A stretch of DNA of 64,000 bases from Breviolum minutum Mf 1.05b.01 (Eukaryota; Sar; Dinophyceae; Suessiales; Symbiodiniaceae). The notes beneath the pieces are model-generated. The model worked only from the letters and a program-made list of their open reading frames with translations. It made no database searches and was not told the origin of the DNA. Made by a program: the position numbers and the translations under genes. The stretch lies in assembly GCA_000507305.1 (NCBI GenBank), contig DF240144.1, positions 1 to 64,000 on the forward strand, given 5' to 3'. Shown in pieces: positions 30,147 through 41,800 of this stretch; position 1 is the first letter of the stretch; every line of letters starts with the position of its first letter.

Positions 30147-30288
30147 GTACAAGGTGGGCCTCTACCAGTTATAAATGGTGTTATCACCCCTGTAAATGCC
30201 CTTATAGATAGGTAACTGGGGTGATTTCATCCTACTTCTAAGGGTTATTTCACCCCATTTACAACTGGATCCGGGGCCCACCTTGTAT
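30147..30288. repeat. PAL-J palindromic element
   Basis: tacaaggtgggcctctacca is mirrored by tccggggcccaccttgta. The interior shows paired ataaatggtgttatcacccc and ggttatttcaccccatttac words. Confidence 0.75.
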
Positions 30289-30444
30289 GTCTGGAAAAGT
30301 AGGTGACCTATGCTCCCTGAAAGATTGTTTGAAGAAACATTTTTGCTACCCTAAATACCCTTGGGCAAATTATATATCTGGTTGGAGGTGTGAATTGAAG
30401 GGTCTTTACATATCATGGCTGCGAATCATGGCTAATCAACCTAC

Positions 30445-30590
30445 GTCCCCCTAAGGTACCCCCCCAGAAATACTGCAAGGCCTTATTTTTTCGGGCTTAT
30501 TAACCATTGGTTTCGCTTCATAAGGCCTTGTTTAAACCTTCATTTCAGAGGGGTGGTACGTGGCCCCGGAGGGGGTAGATTGACCAGCCA
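30445..30590. repeat. PAL-L element
   Basis: Inner words caaggccttatttt, ttaaccattggtttcgcttc and ataaggccttg with outer cctaaggtaccccc / gggggtaga remnants. Confidence 0.6.
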
Positions 30591-30626
30591 TGAAACAAAT
30601 CATAGCCCCAAAGAATCTGGATGTCG

Positions 30627-30755
30627 TACCGTTGATGGCTGAAATCCGGCTAACCAGTTGATAATTAGGTAGTTGAAATCCCATTATTTACAAGGTTTTA
30701 GCACCATCCCAAAGGTGTTTAGCAGGATTTCTGAACCATCAACAGCATGATAAAA
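30627..30755. repeat. PAL-M element, degenerate
   Basis: accgttgatggctgaaatcc at the left and aggatttctgaaccatcaac then agcat at the right. Confidence 0.6.
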
Positions 30756-30861
30756 AATATCAAGAGGTTTAAAATCACCACCTAGAAAAATACATCATCA
30801 AAAGGTCAACATATTATGTAGGCAGTTTATGTTCGTTGTTTGCATTTCTGAACCATCAACG

Positions 30862-30985
30862 TGGTATCCCTAAAAATCCGTTTGTATGTCCTAAGAAAGG
30901 GATTTCCCCCTACAATCCTACTGTGGGGATGGGATTTTTCGACCATCAATCCTACTCGATTTGGAAGGGGTCTGGATTCTTAGGG
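30862..30985. repeat. PAL-P element
   Basis: tccctaaaaatccgtttgta at the left and aaggggtctggattcttagg at the right, with the core gatttccccctacaatccta. Confidence 0.6.
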
Positions 30986-31619
30986 TATGGATGGAAGTGT
31001 CATTGTTTTTGAAAGAAATGGATATTATAATTCATAAATACGGTACTGTAGATATTTTGGGGTCTTCCCCCACCAACTGAAGCCTAGACATGTGATACTC
31101 CAGAAACTGTTGGAGGGGGATTTTAAGCCCCCATCATTTTTAAACAAAAAAAAACGTTCCACCTCGCGGCATCGGCGAGGCGAAGCAATTGATCCTTCGC
31201 ACGTAATTCCAAGGTCCGTGGTGTGACCTCGGGGCGGGAAAATTCGTTGCCCAATAGGTGCCAGGGTTGGGGATGACCAGGACCCCACCTTTTAGTGACG
31301 GGAATCCTTCTAAGAGGTATATAAACCCCTACTAATTATTGGGTTGATGTAGTTGATCCCCTAAGGGAAACAATGGGAGTTGAGTTTCGACCCCAGCAAT
31401 TATGTGCCGAATGGGAGTGGAATGACATTTACATCCCATACAATCGAAGTTGGATAGGAATCCTGGGGGGCAATTTCATTTCATTGATACTTACCTGGGA
31501 CCCCAAACATCCATTTATAAATGGTTTCAAATCTTTATATAGAAAATGGTTGTTTCACCAAACATCCATTTATAAATGCTTGTTTAGGGTTCCAGGTAAT
31601 CATTAATGGTACAAGTAGT

Positions 31620-31840
31620 ACCCATACCATCCATGTATGGAATATTTGCCTATCAGGTGATTCAAGTCGTGACCTTTTTTATCCCCAAACATTAGAGGTC
31701 AAGAAAAACCTGTGAACAGATCACGTTTTTGTTTTCACCATCCCCAAAAAGGTCACCAGCAGAATTGCTAGGTACATTTATTGGATTGAAATTTTGGGTA
31801 AATGTAGGTAAATATTCTAGTCAAATGGAGCATCTGTGAA
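31620..31840. repeat. PAL-A element interrupted by a PAL-F-like insertion
   Basis: acccataccatccatgtatg and gaatatttgcc at the left; ggtaaatgtaggtaaatatt at the right. Between them lies aggtgattcaagtcgtgacc…aaaaaggtcaccagcag of PAL-F type. Confidence 0.5.
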
Positions 31841-32097
31841 GTTTCGCCGCCCTTGGAGTTGAGTTAAGGTTAAGAAAGACCACGACAGCGTCAAACGAAA
31901 CGAAACGGTTTGAAAGGGTAAACGATAATATGAATATGGTTTAAAGACTCAATGTATAGGGAAGATTTACCTATAGATATTACGTATAAATATATGTATA
32001 TAAGTTGACATGTTTATGGTAAATGTATAAGTATGAATAGATTAATACATTGAGAATCTGGGGTATAATAGACGACAGCCACGAAAAAACTCTCCTA

Positions 32098-32212
32098 CTT
32101 TCCATTAAAATACTGATTGGTTAATAGGGATCCTTTTATTGGTTTATGAAATAATCCCCCTGTATGACTGGGCAGGATTTCATCCCCAACAAATACCCTA
32201 AACAACCAGTTA
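32098..32212. repeat. PAL-K element
   Basis: ctttccattaaaatactgat, ttaatagggatccttttatt, gggcaggatttcatcccc and ataccctaaacaaccagtta. Confidence 0.6.
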
Positions 32213-32309
32213 TACACCCTAATCCCTAAATGGTAGTTATATTCCCCGTATACTGTACACCCTATATACCAAGTTGTATGTATAATCCCTCTATAATTGT
32301 TTATTTATA

Positions 32310-32450
32310 TACTCTACTGGGATGTCCTGCCGGTACTTAGTAAATCAATTATAACCCCTATATAATCCCTATATAAGTACGTTATAAGTCCCCCTAAAAG
32401 GGTGAAATAAATCCACTTACAAACGTTTGTTACGATCACTTCCATGGGTC
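32310..32450. repeat. PAL-H element
   Basis: actgggatgtcctgccggta at the left; cttccatgggtccaccctag at the right; core aacccctatataatccctat. Confidence 0.5.
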
Positions 32451-32670
32451 CACCCTAGTAAACCACCGTTTGGACCCCTTTTTTTATCATGCAGCAAAAC
32501 CGGTGAATCCGATGACTCCGCGGCTGGATTTTTTGCACCACCTAAAATTCCCAGGTCTCCGTGCCAAGACCGAGTCGGCACCCACCACACCGCCCTGGAG
32601 CCAACCCAGCAACCTGAAAAAAATTCGAGAAAACGGCCAACGGAGCATCGGCCGGCCACTTGGGAAGGTA

Positions 32671-32764
32671 TACCCTCCAGGAAATTAACATATCCCACCT
32701 TGGGAAAAGGAAAATCATCTTCAAAAGTGCCTTGGGATGGGATATGTTAGTGGCCAGGAGGGTA
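32671..32764. repeat. PAL-G palindromic element, TA flanks
   Basis: taccctccaggaaattaaca mirrored by gatatgttagtggccaggag then ggta; interior ccttgggaaaaggaaaatca as in the 28848 and 50532 copies. Confidence 0.8.
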
Positions 32765-33403
32765 TTCATTTTTTGATACCCTCCACTTGGAGGTTCAGGA
32801 TATGAATCGTAACGTGGATAGTAACCAGGGTTATAACCTCTATAATTGGGTTATCTGTCCCCTAACTAGGGTTATAAGCCTACATATAACCAGTTAAAAA
32901 GTATCCTGAACCTCTAAGTATGGAATATCCCCATTTCTAATGAACTTGGTGGAATCACATCATTGTTCTTACCCTCTGGTACATTCACATAGCAATGGAA
33001 TTTCCCCCATTTATCCATTTTTGATAGGAAATATATCTATCCTCAATCTGGGTCCAGATCGCTATGTTTTTCATTCCCGGAGTGTACACCCCCAAAAACG
33101 AATGGCTGGAAGCTGAAAGTCCCTCCTTCGAATGAGGCGAATCAACTTCCAAAGCATCATGTGTTAGGTTCCATGTGAAGTTTTTGGACTGTATGTTTTG
33201 GTGTGGAAGAAAAGTTATTGTGGGCAAGCATTTTTCGCCTATACTTTCCTAAACACCTGAAAATATTCCGGGCATTTTTTTGGCGGGTTAGATTGTTGAT
33301 ATGTTTTTCCCCAGCATGTAAGGGGTGACCCAACGAGTGGTGACTGGTCGCTAAAATTTGTGTAGAATGATTGGGAAGAAGATATGGAGTGATTTTTTCC
33401 AAA

Positions 33404-33506
33404 TGGGTGTTTCCAAAAATAGGGGAACCCCAAAATGGATGGTTTATAATGGAAAACCCCATTAAAATGGATGATTTCGGGGTACCACCATTTTCGGAAA
33501 CCCCCA
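33404..33506. repeat. PAL-N palindromic element
   Basis: gggtgtttccaaaaataggg mirrored by accattttcggaaaccccc; inner aaaatggatggtttataatg and cattaaaatggatgatttcg. Gives spurious open frames on both strands. Confidence 0.75.
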
Positions 33507-33509
33507 GAT

Positions 33510-33980
33510 AGGCACATTAAGACACCTATGGGGAACATTATCCCTATGCGCCAAGCACTTTTCCTTCAGGAGATATTCTTAAATTAAATGCTAAAAAACT
33601 AACGCCACTCAGTCTGAGGCACCCTCCCGTAGACTAACAAATACTAACAAACCTGACTTGGAAATCAACCGTGTTACGCCTGGTTACAGGTTGATTGTGC
33701 AGAGTAAAGGTTGATTTTGCCATGGTGAAGGCAGATTTTCCCATGGCTTAGTAAGGGTGCAAGGTCAGTACATGGATTTTGGTATAAGGTTGGCCAAATA
33801 AAGATCTTTATAGTGGAATCAAACTACCAACATCCCGGATTTCTGAACCATCAACAGTTATAGATCCCAACCGGGGTTTCATGTGGTAAATCTTTACCCC
33901 CACATTGATCCCATAGACATCACTACTGGTAAACATCATCCCATGGATCCTGTGGCAATGGAAATATATCTATTCTACTA
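33510..33980. other. Spacer; PAL-M fragment
   Basis: A half PAL-M (ggatttctgaaccatcaaca) lies at about 33836-33856. Otherwise no gene or complete repeat recognised. Confidence 0.4.
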
Positions 33981-33982
33981 AT

Positions 33983-34100
33983 ACTCCCTAAGAATCCAGA
34001 CCCCTCCCGATCGAGTAGGATTCATGGTCTCATTCCCATCCCCAGTGTAGGATTATAGGGGAAATCCCGGATTCTTTGGACATATCTGGATCCTTAGGAA
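33983..34100. repeat. PAL-P element
   Basis: ccctaagaatccagacccct at the left; gaaatcccggattctttgga then catatctggatccttagg at the right. Confidence 0.6.
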
Positions 34101-34230
34101 AAATTAACGCCGGCTTTGTTGGTTTATGCTTGTTCAACCAAGGGAAAATGCAACATCAACAACGACACCTAAGGACGTTTATATGTTTCCTGTGACGGTG
34201 CGAAAACGGAGAAAATGACTTTGGTTCAAC

Positions 34231-34349
34231 ACCCATACCATCCATGTATGATATATATATATATATTTACCTACATTTACCATCATTTACCATTTACCAT
34301 AAGAATCAACCAAATGTAGGTAAATATACCATACATGGATGGTATGGGA
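34231..34349. repeat. PAL-A palindromic element with TA-repeat expansion
   Basis: acccataccatccatgtatg is mirrored by atacatggatggtatggg. A tatatatatatat expansion and a duplicated ttaccat word lie in the left arm. Confidence 0.75.
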
Positions 34350-34949
34350 CAGATTTCTGCTTGGTCCATTACCCATGGGATCCTTATCAGTGGTATATTC
34401 ACATATATTTACATATTTTCGCTATCATTTTCAACAAAATTCATTAAAAATCAACAATCGTCTCATGGATCACGACAAAGAAGGCCTTGAAGCAATTATG
34501 GACAAGTGAACCTAAAGATTTAATAGGAATTATGGACTATTGATGACTATTGAACCTGAAGAAGGCCTTCATTAAAGTCCTTATTGCCTTATTGATGGTG
34601 CGAACTGGCTTTTGCTAAAAAATCAATAGAAATAACAGTGAACAGCAAAAGGATTTGGAGGCGGCGTTGGAAAGATAACCAAGCCACATTCCAGCGCCAT
34701 AGTCGGAAGGCAAATCCACCTCAGGCATCAGTGAGGATGTGAAATAATTATGTGCCGAATTCGTACCCGAAACATCCACTTCAAAATGGTGAACTTTCAG
34801 TTGGAGTTCACGAAACTTAAATCATTACATTACATACAAAAAAGGAGGTGTTTAACTCAAACATCCACAAAAAAAAGGCCATTTCTACCCCATTACAGAG
34901 GTTCTCCCAATATCACAGGGTTTCTTGCAAAAAAAAATTGCCTTTGAAA

Positions 34950-35062
34950 ACCCTATAAATGGGATTATCTCACCCCAGTAATCCCATTTATTTTCGGCTA
35001 TTTCTATCCCATTTATAAGTGAATCCGGGTCCCATCCTGGATCCGGGTCTTTGGCCCCCCGG
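34950..35062. repeat. PAL-J-related element
   Basis: aaccctataaatgggattat, ctcaccccagtaatcccatt and tataagtgaatccgggtccc in family order. Confidence 0.5.
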
Positions 35063-35064
35063 AC

Positions 35065-35870
35065 CGAAGCTTTCACCTTCTGCTTGGGCGTTCGCTCACT
35101 GTGCCGCGCCTAAGATTTTTCTCGAACCAAAAAAAGTCCTCCCTTGTCAATCGCTGTTTCGATTGTTCCCTGAAAAGGTGGGATCGGCGATATATAATGG
35201 GCCCCAATTGGCAGTATATATGCTACCTAATCTACCTACCACGTTGTAGGTCACCAACAACCGTTTTGAAAGGGTCACTTAACCTAGAAAAGATCTCAAC
35301 TATCACCGTCCCTAGTGCTTCAAGTACCCAACTTCAAGAGCTTTTCGTCCACAGCTTTTGGGATGGGCGAATCGAATCAGCAAGAATCATAGGAAAAATG
35401 CTGGGACCCTTGGGATGGTACCCTTAATAATCAACCCCATATACACCTTATATAGTGGATATTTGTAGGGTATATCCCCTGTTGAAGGGCTCCTTGGAGG
35501 GTTAAACAGGTAGGATACCATCCTAAGGGTACCAGCAATTTCCCTATGAAAGAAAGATCCAAAGCAAATAAAAACATATCATCCCTACGATAAGGTGTTG
35601 GAATATCTACTTGAGCAATGAAAAAACCTGGTTGTAATTAGGGGATTTGTTGGGTATCATACTACCCAGTCAAGTGGGGATTATAATAAACCATTTCATG
35701 GATGGAAAACTATAATTAGAATGCTTCAAACCATCCCAATTTGGTGCAATGGAACAATTTCTTGTCAAACGTATCACAAGTTATACCACCTGGAAAGGAT
35801 CGATGGCGCAACTCCCATTGGTCTTGGTTTATCATGGCCCCGAAAACAAATCGCCACCTGACCCCTCAAA
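35065..35870. other. Spacer without recognised gene
   Basis: A short mirrored pair gggatggtaccctta / gtaggataccatccta lies near 35410-35525. No coherent coding frame recognised. Confidence 0.35.
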
Positions 35871-35872
35871 GG

Positions 35873-35950
35873 CCTGGCTATTTTGAGAACCCTACCCCCA
35901 TCAATAAAAAGGGTTCATTCACCCTTCCATTGGAGGGTCCAATCGCTGAT
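35873..35950. repeat. Dispersed repeat PAL-Q
   Basis: aaaggcctggctattttgag, ttcattcacccttccattgg and agggt…aatcgctgatca; copies at 40698-40805 and 58915-58999. Confidence 0.6.
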
Positions 35951-35999
35951 CATCAGGGAGTGTATAGTTCTCACCATCAACCCCTAAGAAATCCCTAAG

Positions 36000-36150
36000 A
36001 ATCCAGAATCCAGACCCCTTCCCGATTTCTCGTAGGATTGATTTTGTCTCAAAATATTATCTACCCAGGTCATGGGAATATAGGTCACATAAAGGGAGGT
36101 TTTGAAAGATGCTTTTCGGTGAAATCCCGGATTCGAAAAGGACATACAAA
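36000..36150. repeat. PAL-P element, divergent
   Basis: atccagaccccttcccgatt, ggattgattttgtctcaaaa and gtgaaatcccggattcg, as at 54480-54610. Confidence 0.5.
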
Positions 36151-36285
36151 CGGATCCGAAAAGGGAACCCCGCAACCTCTCACGGGTGCTCGGGTGGGAC
36201 CCGGACCACAAGCAGTACGCAAATGAGGTCTGCCTGGTACGTCGCTGGTCCGGGACCGGCAAACGAGCAAGGTTCGAAACTCTGA

Positions 36286-36500
36286 AACACCCCTGAAAAC
36301 TAACGAATGTCCCCTTCCACCTTCTTCAAAGTGACCTTTTGATTCCCCAAATGGAGGTCACTTAAGCCCTGAAAAGTCACTTATGCGTCCAAACAGGTCA
36401 CTTTGAAGAACCTGGTTAAAAGGGACTATTTTAATAGGAAATATATCTTCCAACTACCATTGATTTTCAGGGGACATTCGTTCGTTTTAGTTGGGAGTAC
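36286..36500. repeat. PAL-E-type element split by PAL-F
   Basis: acacccctgaaaactaacga then atgtcccc is mirrored by ggggacattcgttcgtttta then gttgggagta. The middle holds an inserted PAL-F. Confidence 0.75.
36321..36411. mobile_element. PAL-F element nested in a PAL-E-type element
   Basis: cttcttcaaagtgacc is mirrored by ggtcactttgaagaa; internal ggaggtcacttaag. Flanks rejoin to a continuous host palindrome. Confidence 0.7.
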
Positions 36501-36563
36501 GTCATTCCACGATACTGATTGGTTGATAAGGATGCCCTATAATAATGGATTATGAAGTAATCT

Positions 36564-36669
36564 GCTTGGTGGTTGAACCAACCCATCTGAAAAATATGCT
36601 CGTCAAATTGGGGTCATCTTCCCCAAAGTTCGGGGTGAAAATAACAAATATTTGAGTTACCACCACCTA
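36564..36669. repeat. PAL-B element
   Basis: gcttggtggttgaaccaacc, tgctcgtcaaattgggg and tttgagttaccaccaccta. Confidence 0.7.
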
Positions 36670-36898
36670 TAGTAATCACCCTTACATTACATTATTGATT
36701 GGTTGATGAAGATCCCCTATAATAATGGCTTATGAAGTAGATAATCTCAAAAAATAACTGCAGGTAGTATCACATCCTCTAAATTTTCATCCAGGTTTTT
36801 CATTGGTCACACCGCTCAGCTGGCCTGGGGGTCAAGGTGTTTTGTTTGCGGCCCAAAAAAATGATACCCCCAAATATTCCCACTCAAATTTACCATTT

Positions 36899-36995
36899 CT
36901 GGTTGGTGGTTTCAACCCCTTTAAAAAATATTAGTCAAAATGGGAATCTCCCCCAAATAGGGGTGAAAATAAAAAATATTTGAAACCACCACCTA
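36899..36995. repeat. PAL-B element, next to PAL-N
   Basis: ctggttggtggtttcaaccc and tttgaaaccaccacctag. A PAL-N element begins five bases later. Confidence 0.75.
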
Positions 36996-37000
36996 GATTT

Positions 37001-37096
37001 GGGTGTTTCCGAAAATAGGGCTGTTTCCCCCCAAAATGGATGTTTCCTCTCTTTTTTTAATGGATGATTTGGGGGGACTATTTTCGGAAACATCCA
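37001..37096. repeat. PAL-N palindromic element
   Basis: gggtgtttccgaaaataggg mirrored by ctattttcggaaacatcc. Confidence 0.7.
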
Positions 37097-37780
37097 TTTA
37101 AAGCATATCTACCTGCATGAAAACCATAAATTTCCAGCCATCTTAATGTAGGAACACATTCCAGTCCCTTTGGAGCATATATATAGGCCAAAGACCTTCC
37201 GAACGTCAGTAAGTATTCGCCTGTGGAGGTCTAGGGTGCCCTTGAAATCTTGTGAAAAAGGTGGCCTTGGTACAAGCATACTCCCCAGAAAACTAACATA
37301 TACGCTCAACAATGCTGGTTGGAAGACTATGTTCCTTTTGAAATGGTCCCTTTGCAGGTGACATGTAAATTCTTAGGCGGGTAATTTAAATGAACTAACT
37401 AGCTAATTTAGGGTGTTTGATGTTAAACTATAGTTGGTGGCTTCAACCTATCTGAAGAAAATATTCATCAACTGGACTCTTCCCGAGACTCTTCCCGAAG
37501 CTTCAGGGTGACCAAATCCCAAAAAAAAAACACAAAACCAGCACCTAGTTGAAGATATTCCTACCTTCTATGGTGATTCAGCCTTTTCATGGTTGTTCAA
37601 TGATTTGTGGCTGACTCAGCCTTTTTCTATAAGTCTTACCATTTTTTATGGTCATCTTCATCGACCTTTTGTAAAAATAAATGTTCATGTGTTTTTCAAT
37701 GTGGTGATTCAATGTGTTTGTCAAAACATTCCCCTTGTTGTAGACTACATGAACCATCTCGCCCTTTCCAACCTAACCCA

Positions 37781-37875
37781 CAGGATCCATGCATGTAATT
37801 ATGGTATATCTACCTTCAATTTACCATACAAATCAGCCATTCATGTAGGCAAATATACGAGTACTAGGATGTCCC
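37781..37875. repeat. PAL-A element, imperfect
   Basis: cacaggatccatgcatg at the left; catgtaggcaaatatacg and actaggatgtccc at the right. Confidence 0.5.
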
Positions 37876-38064
37876 AGGAAGTTAGTAAAAGTTTTGTAAG
37901 TGTGTTTTAACCCCACCAAAAACCCCATTTATAAGTAGGTCAGTAGGTTAAATAACCCATTGATCCTAATCATTTCCTAATTTCCAACGGGACATCCAGT
38001 CGTACCAGTCCTATGGGAATCCATCATGGGGAATCCGGTGCCTCCCAACCAAAAAAAAACACTG

Positions 38065-38160
38065 GACCTCTTCAGACTCCGACACATCAGCAGCGGACTT
38101 ATGCGACCTCGGCGTGTCCACGTGTCCCTTTCGGCCGGAAAGACGTGGAGATTCTCCCCC
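38065..38160 (-). CDS. Candidate exon, charged segment
   Basis: The minus strand reads GRKGHVDTPRSHKSAADVSE and SEEVQ, then gtccag or gttttt, a possible donor. The island is unique and GC-rich between repeats. No recognised family and no clear acceptor. Confidence 0.28.
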
Positions 38161-38321
38161 AAGAAAACCCAAGAGGTGCGGCGTGTTGTTTGGTTGTTTC
38201 GCCAACAAAAAATAAGGAAAACCCACTACAAGGTGGGCCTCCGTCACCAGTGACAGCCCATGTGTAATTCCATTTATTTTCGGATGGTAGGGGTGCAACT
38301 TGTACAAAAAAAACAATCTAA

Positions 38322-38460
38322 TTAGTTGGTGGTTTCAACCCATTTGAAAAATAGGCTCGTCAAGTTGGATCATTTCGCCTGGAAAGGGCGAAATATTTGC
38401 CAAATTGGACATCTTCCCCAAATGAGGATGAACATAAAGAATGCTTGAAACCACCAACCA
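38322..38460. repeat. PAL-B element with internal duplication
   Basis: tagttggtggtttcaaccc and gcttgaaaccaccaac. The core (caa…ttggat/c-atctt/tcgcc) appears twice, giving a longer element. Confidence 0.65.
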
Positions 38461-38584
38461 GCCATTTTTTGGGGTTGTAAAGCCGTAAGGCCTCGGTGTT
38501 CAACGTTTTTTTGAAACATATTTTGGTTGCTCACCTAAGTGATGTGTTTGGTTCAGTACATGGGACTTGTGAAATTTACTCCAC

Positions 38585-38708
38585 ATACTGTTGATGAAAG
38601 AAATCCTGCACCAGTTGAGGTTGGTAGTTGGTTGGTAGTTTAACCCAGGCCCATAATTTTCAAGGTTTTATACATCCCAAGTGGTGCAGGATTTCTTCCA
38701 TCAACAGC
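38585..38708. repeat. PAL-M palindromic element
   Basis: tactgttgatgaaagaaatc then ctgcacc is mirrored by ggtgcaggatttcttccatc then aaca. Confidence 0.8.
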
Positions 38709-39152
38709 ATCAACCACCATTTTCTATAGGTTGGTTTGCGAGTTTCACCATGTCTTATAGCAAAGGATTTATCATCATCCAAAGTGAACATTTTTTTGGT
38801 AAGGTGGTTGACTTCCAGGGGAACATATGTGGAACTTGGTAGGATGAACATATGGAAGTGATCCAAAATAGTACGGATGAAAAATTGTATGTACACAAGC
38901 AATATAAACACGATGACACAATGTTAAAGTAGTTGGTTGCCTGCTCCCATGCGTGTTGGATTTTAAAAGCTTAGTGCTACGAAACTATTTGTAAAGGGGA
39001 ACCTAAAAACACCCGTGAAATTGAACTTGGATACTTACCCAACATGGCCATGATGTTCAGGCCAGAGACATCTGATGATATTGACTTATATCTTTTCTCC
39101 GGCCTTTTCCAAGGGCGTTGATCAGTTTATATCTTATCCCTGACAATTTACT

Positions 39153-39264
39153 TACACTCCCTGAAACTACTGTAACCGTTGGCCGCTCAACACAGGCCGT
39201 CCCAAAAGGAAGTTTCAGCCTTGTTTGATTTTCAGGGGGGAGCTATGAGTTATCAGGGAGTGTA
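39153..39264. repeat. PAL-D palindromic element, TA flanks
   Basis: tacactccctgaaactactg mirrored by agttatcagggagtgta; interior gtcccaaaaggaag shared with 9897-10011. Confidence 0.75.
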
Positions 39265-39479
39265 ATTTAGTATTCCTTAGCTGAGGCAACCCTCAGGTTT
39301 CCATGACTAAAAGGTTGAGCACACCCTCATCTTCCAGTTCCTGCTGGTGCTGTTTGGTTCATCAGGATGCCCCCAAAAAGAGATGTAAAAACTCTTCATG
39401 GCAACAGATAATAAATGGTAATCTATGCTAATCTAATTTCTTAGATGTCTTCGTAAATAGTTAACACGGAGTGCTGTCC

Positions 39480-39995
39480 ACTATCTTCTCGTTGGCGGCT
39501 TCGAGATTCTCTGTGGCTGCTTTGAGACTCTTTCACAGTTTTGCGCGGCGCTGAGGGCTATCTGCACTGCTGCCTCAGACAGCCTTAGACTGACATACAG
39601 TGATGTTGCCGTCTAAGGTTTTTCAAAGATAGATGAAGGGTCCGTGCTCGCCTCGCCTCTGTGATATGGGTTTGTCCCAACATCTCTTCTGCCCATCTGC
39701 ACAGTATCCAGGAAATAGTGGCATGTTTGGCTCGATGCTTTGTCCTTGGCAGGCCACTGCTCCCCAGCTGGCTCTTCCTTGCTGCCCTTGCTGGCTGGTC
39801 GGCTGTTAAACCAAGCCGCCCTTGCTGCTGCTGCGCAGCAAAATCACACGTAGTTTCAACCCGAAAAATATCTTTGAAATGATGACTCGATCACATCAGC
39901 CTTGTTCCTGTTGCAGTCCAAGGAACACATCCGAAACGCGGCTGCGTGGGCTCGCACACGACCTTTGGCAAAAACGACGGGCTTCCCCAGGATCT
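39480..39995 (-). pseudogene. Coding relic: Ala/Glu-rich helical protein
   Basis: The minus strand at about 39600-39480 reads LRLSEAAVQIALSAAQNCER then, after a one-base shift, LKAATENLEAANEKIVDSTP, a convincing amphipathic/coiled-coil pattern. An AG acceptor (actgtatgtcag) precedes it at about 39594. Upstream at 39660-39800 another open segment reads DQPARAARKSQLGSSGLPRT. The region is GC-richer than its surroundings and is not repeated here. It could be two exons or a frameshifted copy of a gene; family unknown. Confidence 0.38.
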
Positions 39996-40488
39996 GTGTT
40001 AGGGGATAGTTGGATGTACTCCAACCAACATACCCCTATCGGAAATCCCTACTATATAAGCCCTATAGCTCGTGGGTATTTATGGGTTATAATCCCCAAG
40101 AATCCCTACAAAACACAACACATACCATGGGTACACTGTTAGGGGTACACCCAATTGTCCCTTGACTGTGGGGTATGTTCTTGGAAGCGCTAACAACATG
40201 TTCGACATGTTGTTCCAAGGGAAAATTACCAAAAGATGCACCAAACAAACTTTGAATCCATGTAACAAAAAATACCCATTGAGCTAATTTATACGTTTAT
40301 CATATATGAATTATTCCAAAGGATTAACCACAAAACTAACATGTTGATGTTTTTTTCACCGCTTGATTCACTGACCTCATTGGAAAATTCATCGAATCGG
40401 AATCGTTCAGGTTTTTGGAGCCGTTGGATACTTTTTTTCAGAAGAGCTTCCGGCTCAAATCATAGTATCCCAGATGCACCCGTATGTA

Positions 40489-40605
40489 TGGATGTTTCCG
40501 AAAATAGTGGGTTTTCCCCCCAAATCGTCCCATTTTTCATAGGGGTTTTCCATGATTATAAACCATCCAATTTGGGGTACCACTATTTTTGGTTCAACAC
40601 CCGTA
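40489..40605. repeat. PAL-N element
   Basis: tggatgtttccgaaaatagt mirrored by ccactatttttggttcaaca. Confidence 0.6.
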
Positions 40606-40697
40606 TGGATGAATGTACTAACAAATTTTGATGGTGCACAAAAAATTCTACATGAACAAGAGGAAATTGATGGAAATTTTGTTGCCTTAAGAAGCCG

Positions 40698-40805
40698 CCT
40701 GACTCCTCAAAGGCCTGGCTATTTTTGAAGACCTACTGCAAAAACACCCCCTGGCAAAAGAAACAGGTTGATTCACCTTCCATTTGGAGGGTGAAAAAAT
40801 CGCTG
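40698..40805. repeat. Dispersed repeat PAL-Q
   Basis: ctcaaaggcctggctatttt, ggttgattcaccttccattt and ggagggtg…atcgctgatc. Confidence 0.55.
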
Positions 40806-41076
40806 ATCCGCTGATCCGTAGGCCAAAGGTAAATGTTCCCATCCCACAAAACTGGCGCATCTGGATATATGGGAATATGGGATTGTCTTACGGTCTACAA
40901 CTTCTGATAACTTTTTAAGGTCATCACGACGCCCCGGCCCAACCCTTGGGAGAAAAAAAACAACTACCCAAAGGCTCCATGGGATGTCATGGGGTGTCAA
41001 AACCACCTGTTTTAAGGCCCCAGGGGTGTCATTAGGAGGGTCTGGTGTTTCCATAGGAGGGGTCAGGAGTCTTAGG

Positions 41077-41188
41077 GTAGTTGGTGGTTCAACCCATCTG
41101 AAGAATATGCGCAAGTCAAATTGGATGATATTTGGATGATTTCCCAAATAGGGATGATAGTAGAAAATCTTTGAGACCACCACCCAGC
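41077..41188. repeat. PAL-B element
   Basis: gtagttggtggttcaaccca and ctttgagaccaccacccag, with a small core duplication (ggatgatatttggatgattt). Confidence 0.7.
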
Positions 41189-41454
41189 AAGAATCCTGGT
41201 TCTGAATTCCAGAGGCATCGAAAACAAAAAAAAGAAGCCTTCAACCCGATTCAACCCCCCTAGAAGTTTTAACTTCGTAGACTGAGTTACCGGTTGGTTG
41301 AAAAGCCCCTGAAGATTTAGACGATAACCTTTAAAAGCAAAAAGGAAAGAATTGCCGTTCCAACTTCCAAGCCACGGTATGGTTTATTTACCTACATTTC
41401 CATAGATTTAAGCCAAATGAGCCACGTAACTTGCGCATTGTAGATCTGGAATTT

Positions 41455-41549
41455 ACCCATAGGATCCATGGAACTGGTATATTCACCTACATTTGGCTTG
41501 AATGAATGGTAAATGTAGGTAAACATACCATACATGGACCCCATGGGTA
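41455..41549. repeat. PAL-A palindromic element
   Basis: acccataggatccatggaac mirrored by catacatggaccccatgggt; arms cacctacatttgg and aaatgtaggtaaacat intact. Confidence 0.8.
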
Positions 41550-41704
41550 TGGGAAAATCCACTCACCGGAACCAGAACCAGAAACATACGACCTCTCTCC
41601 CTTCCCCCCTAGTTCGCGCCTACCCCCATCTGTCTCGTCCCCGCCCTGGCGGATGACACTTGCGTAGAGGGGTTCCAAAGGCTGGTAAACCTACCGCCCC
41701 TAAC

Positions 41705-41800
41705 GGAACCCCCCAAGAAATAAGGGGTTAATAAGGCATTTTTAAAGGAAACACATGTTTGAGAAGCCGCCAAGAAGGCCTTATTTCTCCATTGGAGTTG
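41705..41800. repeat. PAL-L element
   Basis: ccccccaagaaataaggggt, taataaggca and aaggccttatttctcc with a disrupted loop. Confidence 0.55.

Noticed and set aside
36160-36280. GC-rich segment between PAL-P and PAL-E, possibly a tRNA or gene piece
   Set aside because: It ends ggttcgaaac, reminiscent of a T-loop, but I could not fold a cloverleaf, and its open minus frame is not recognised.
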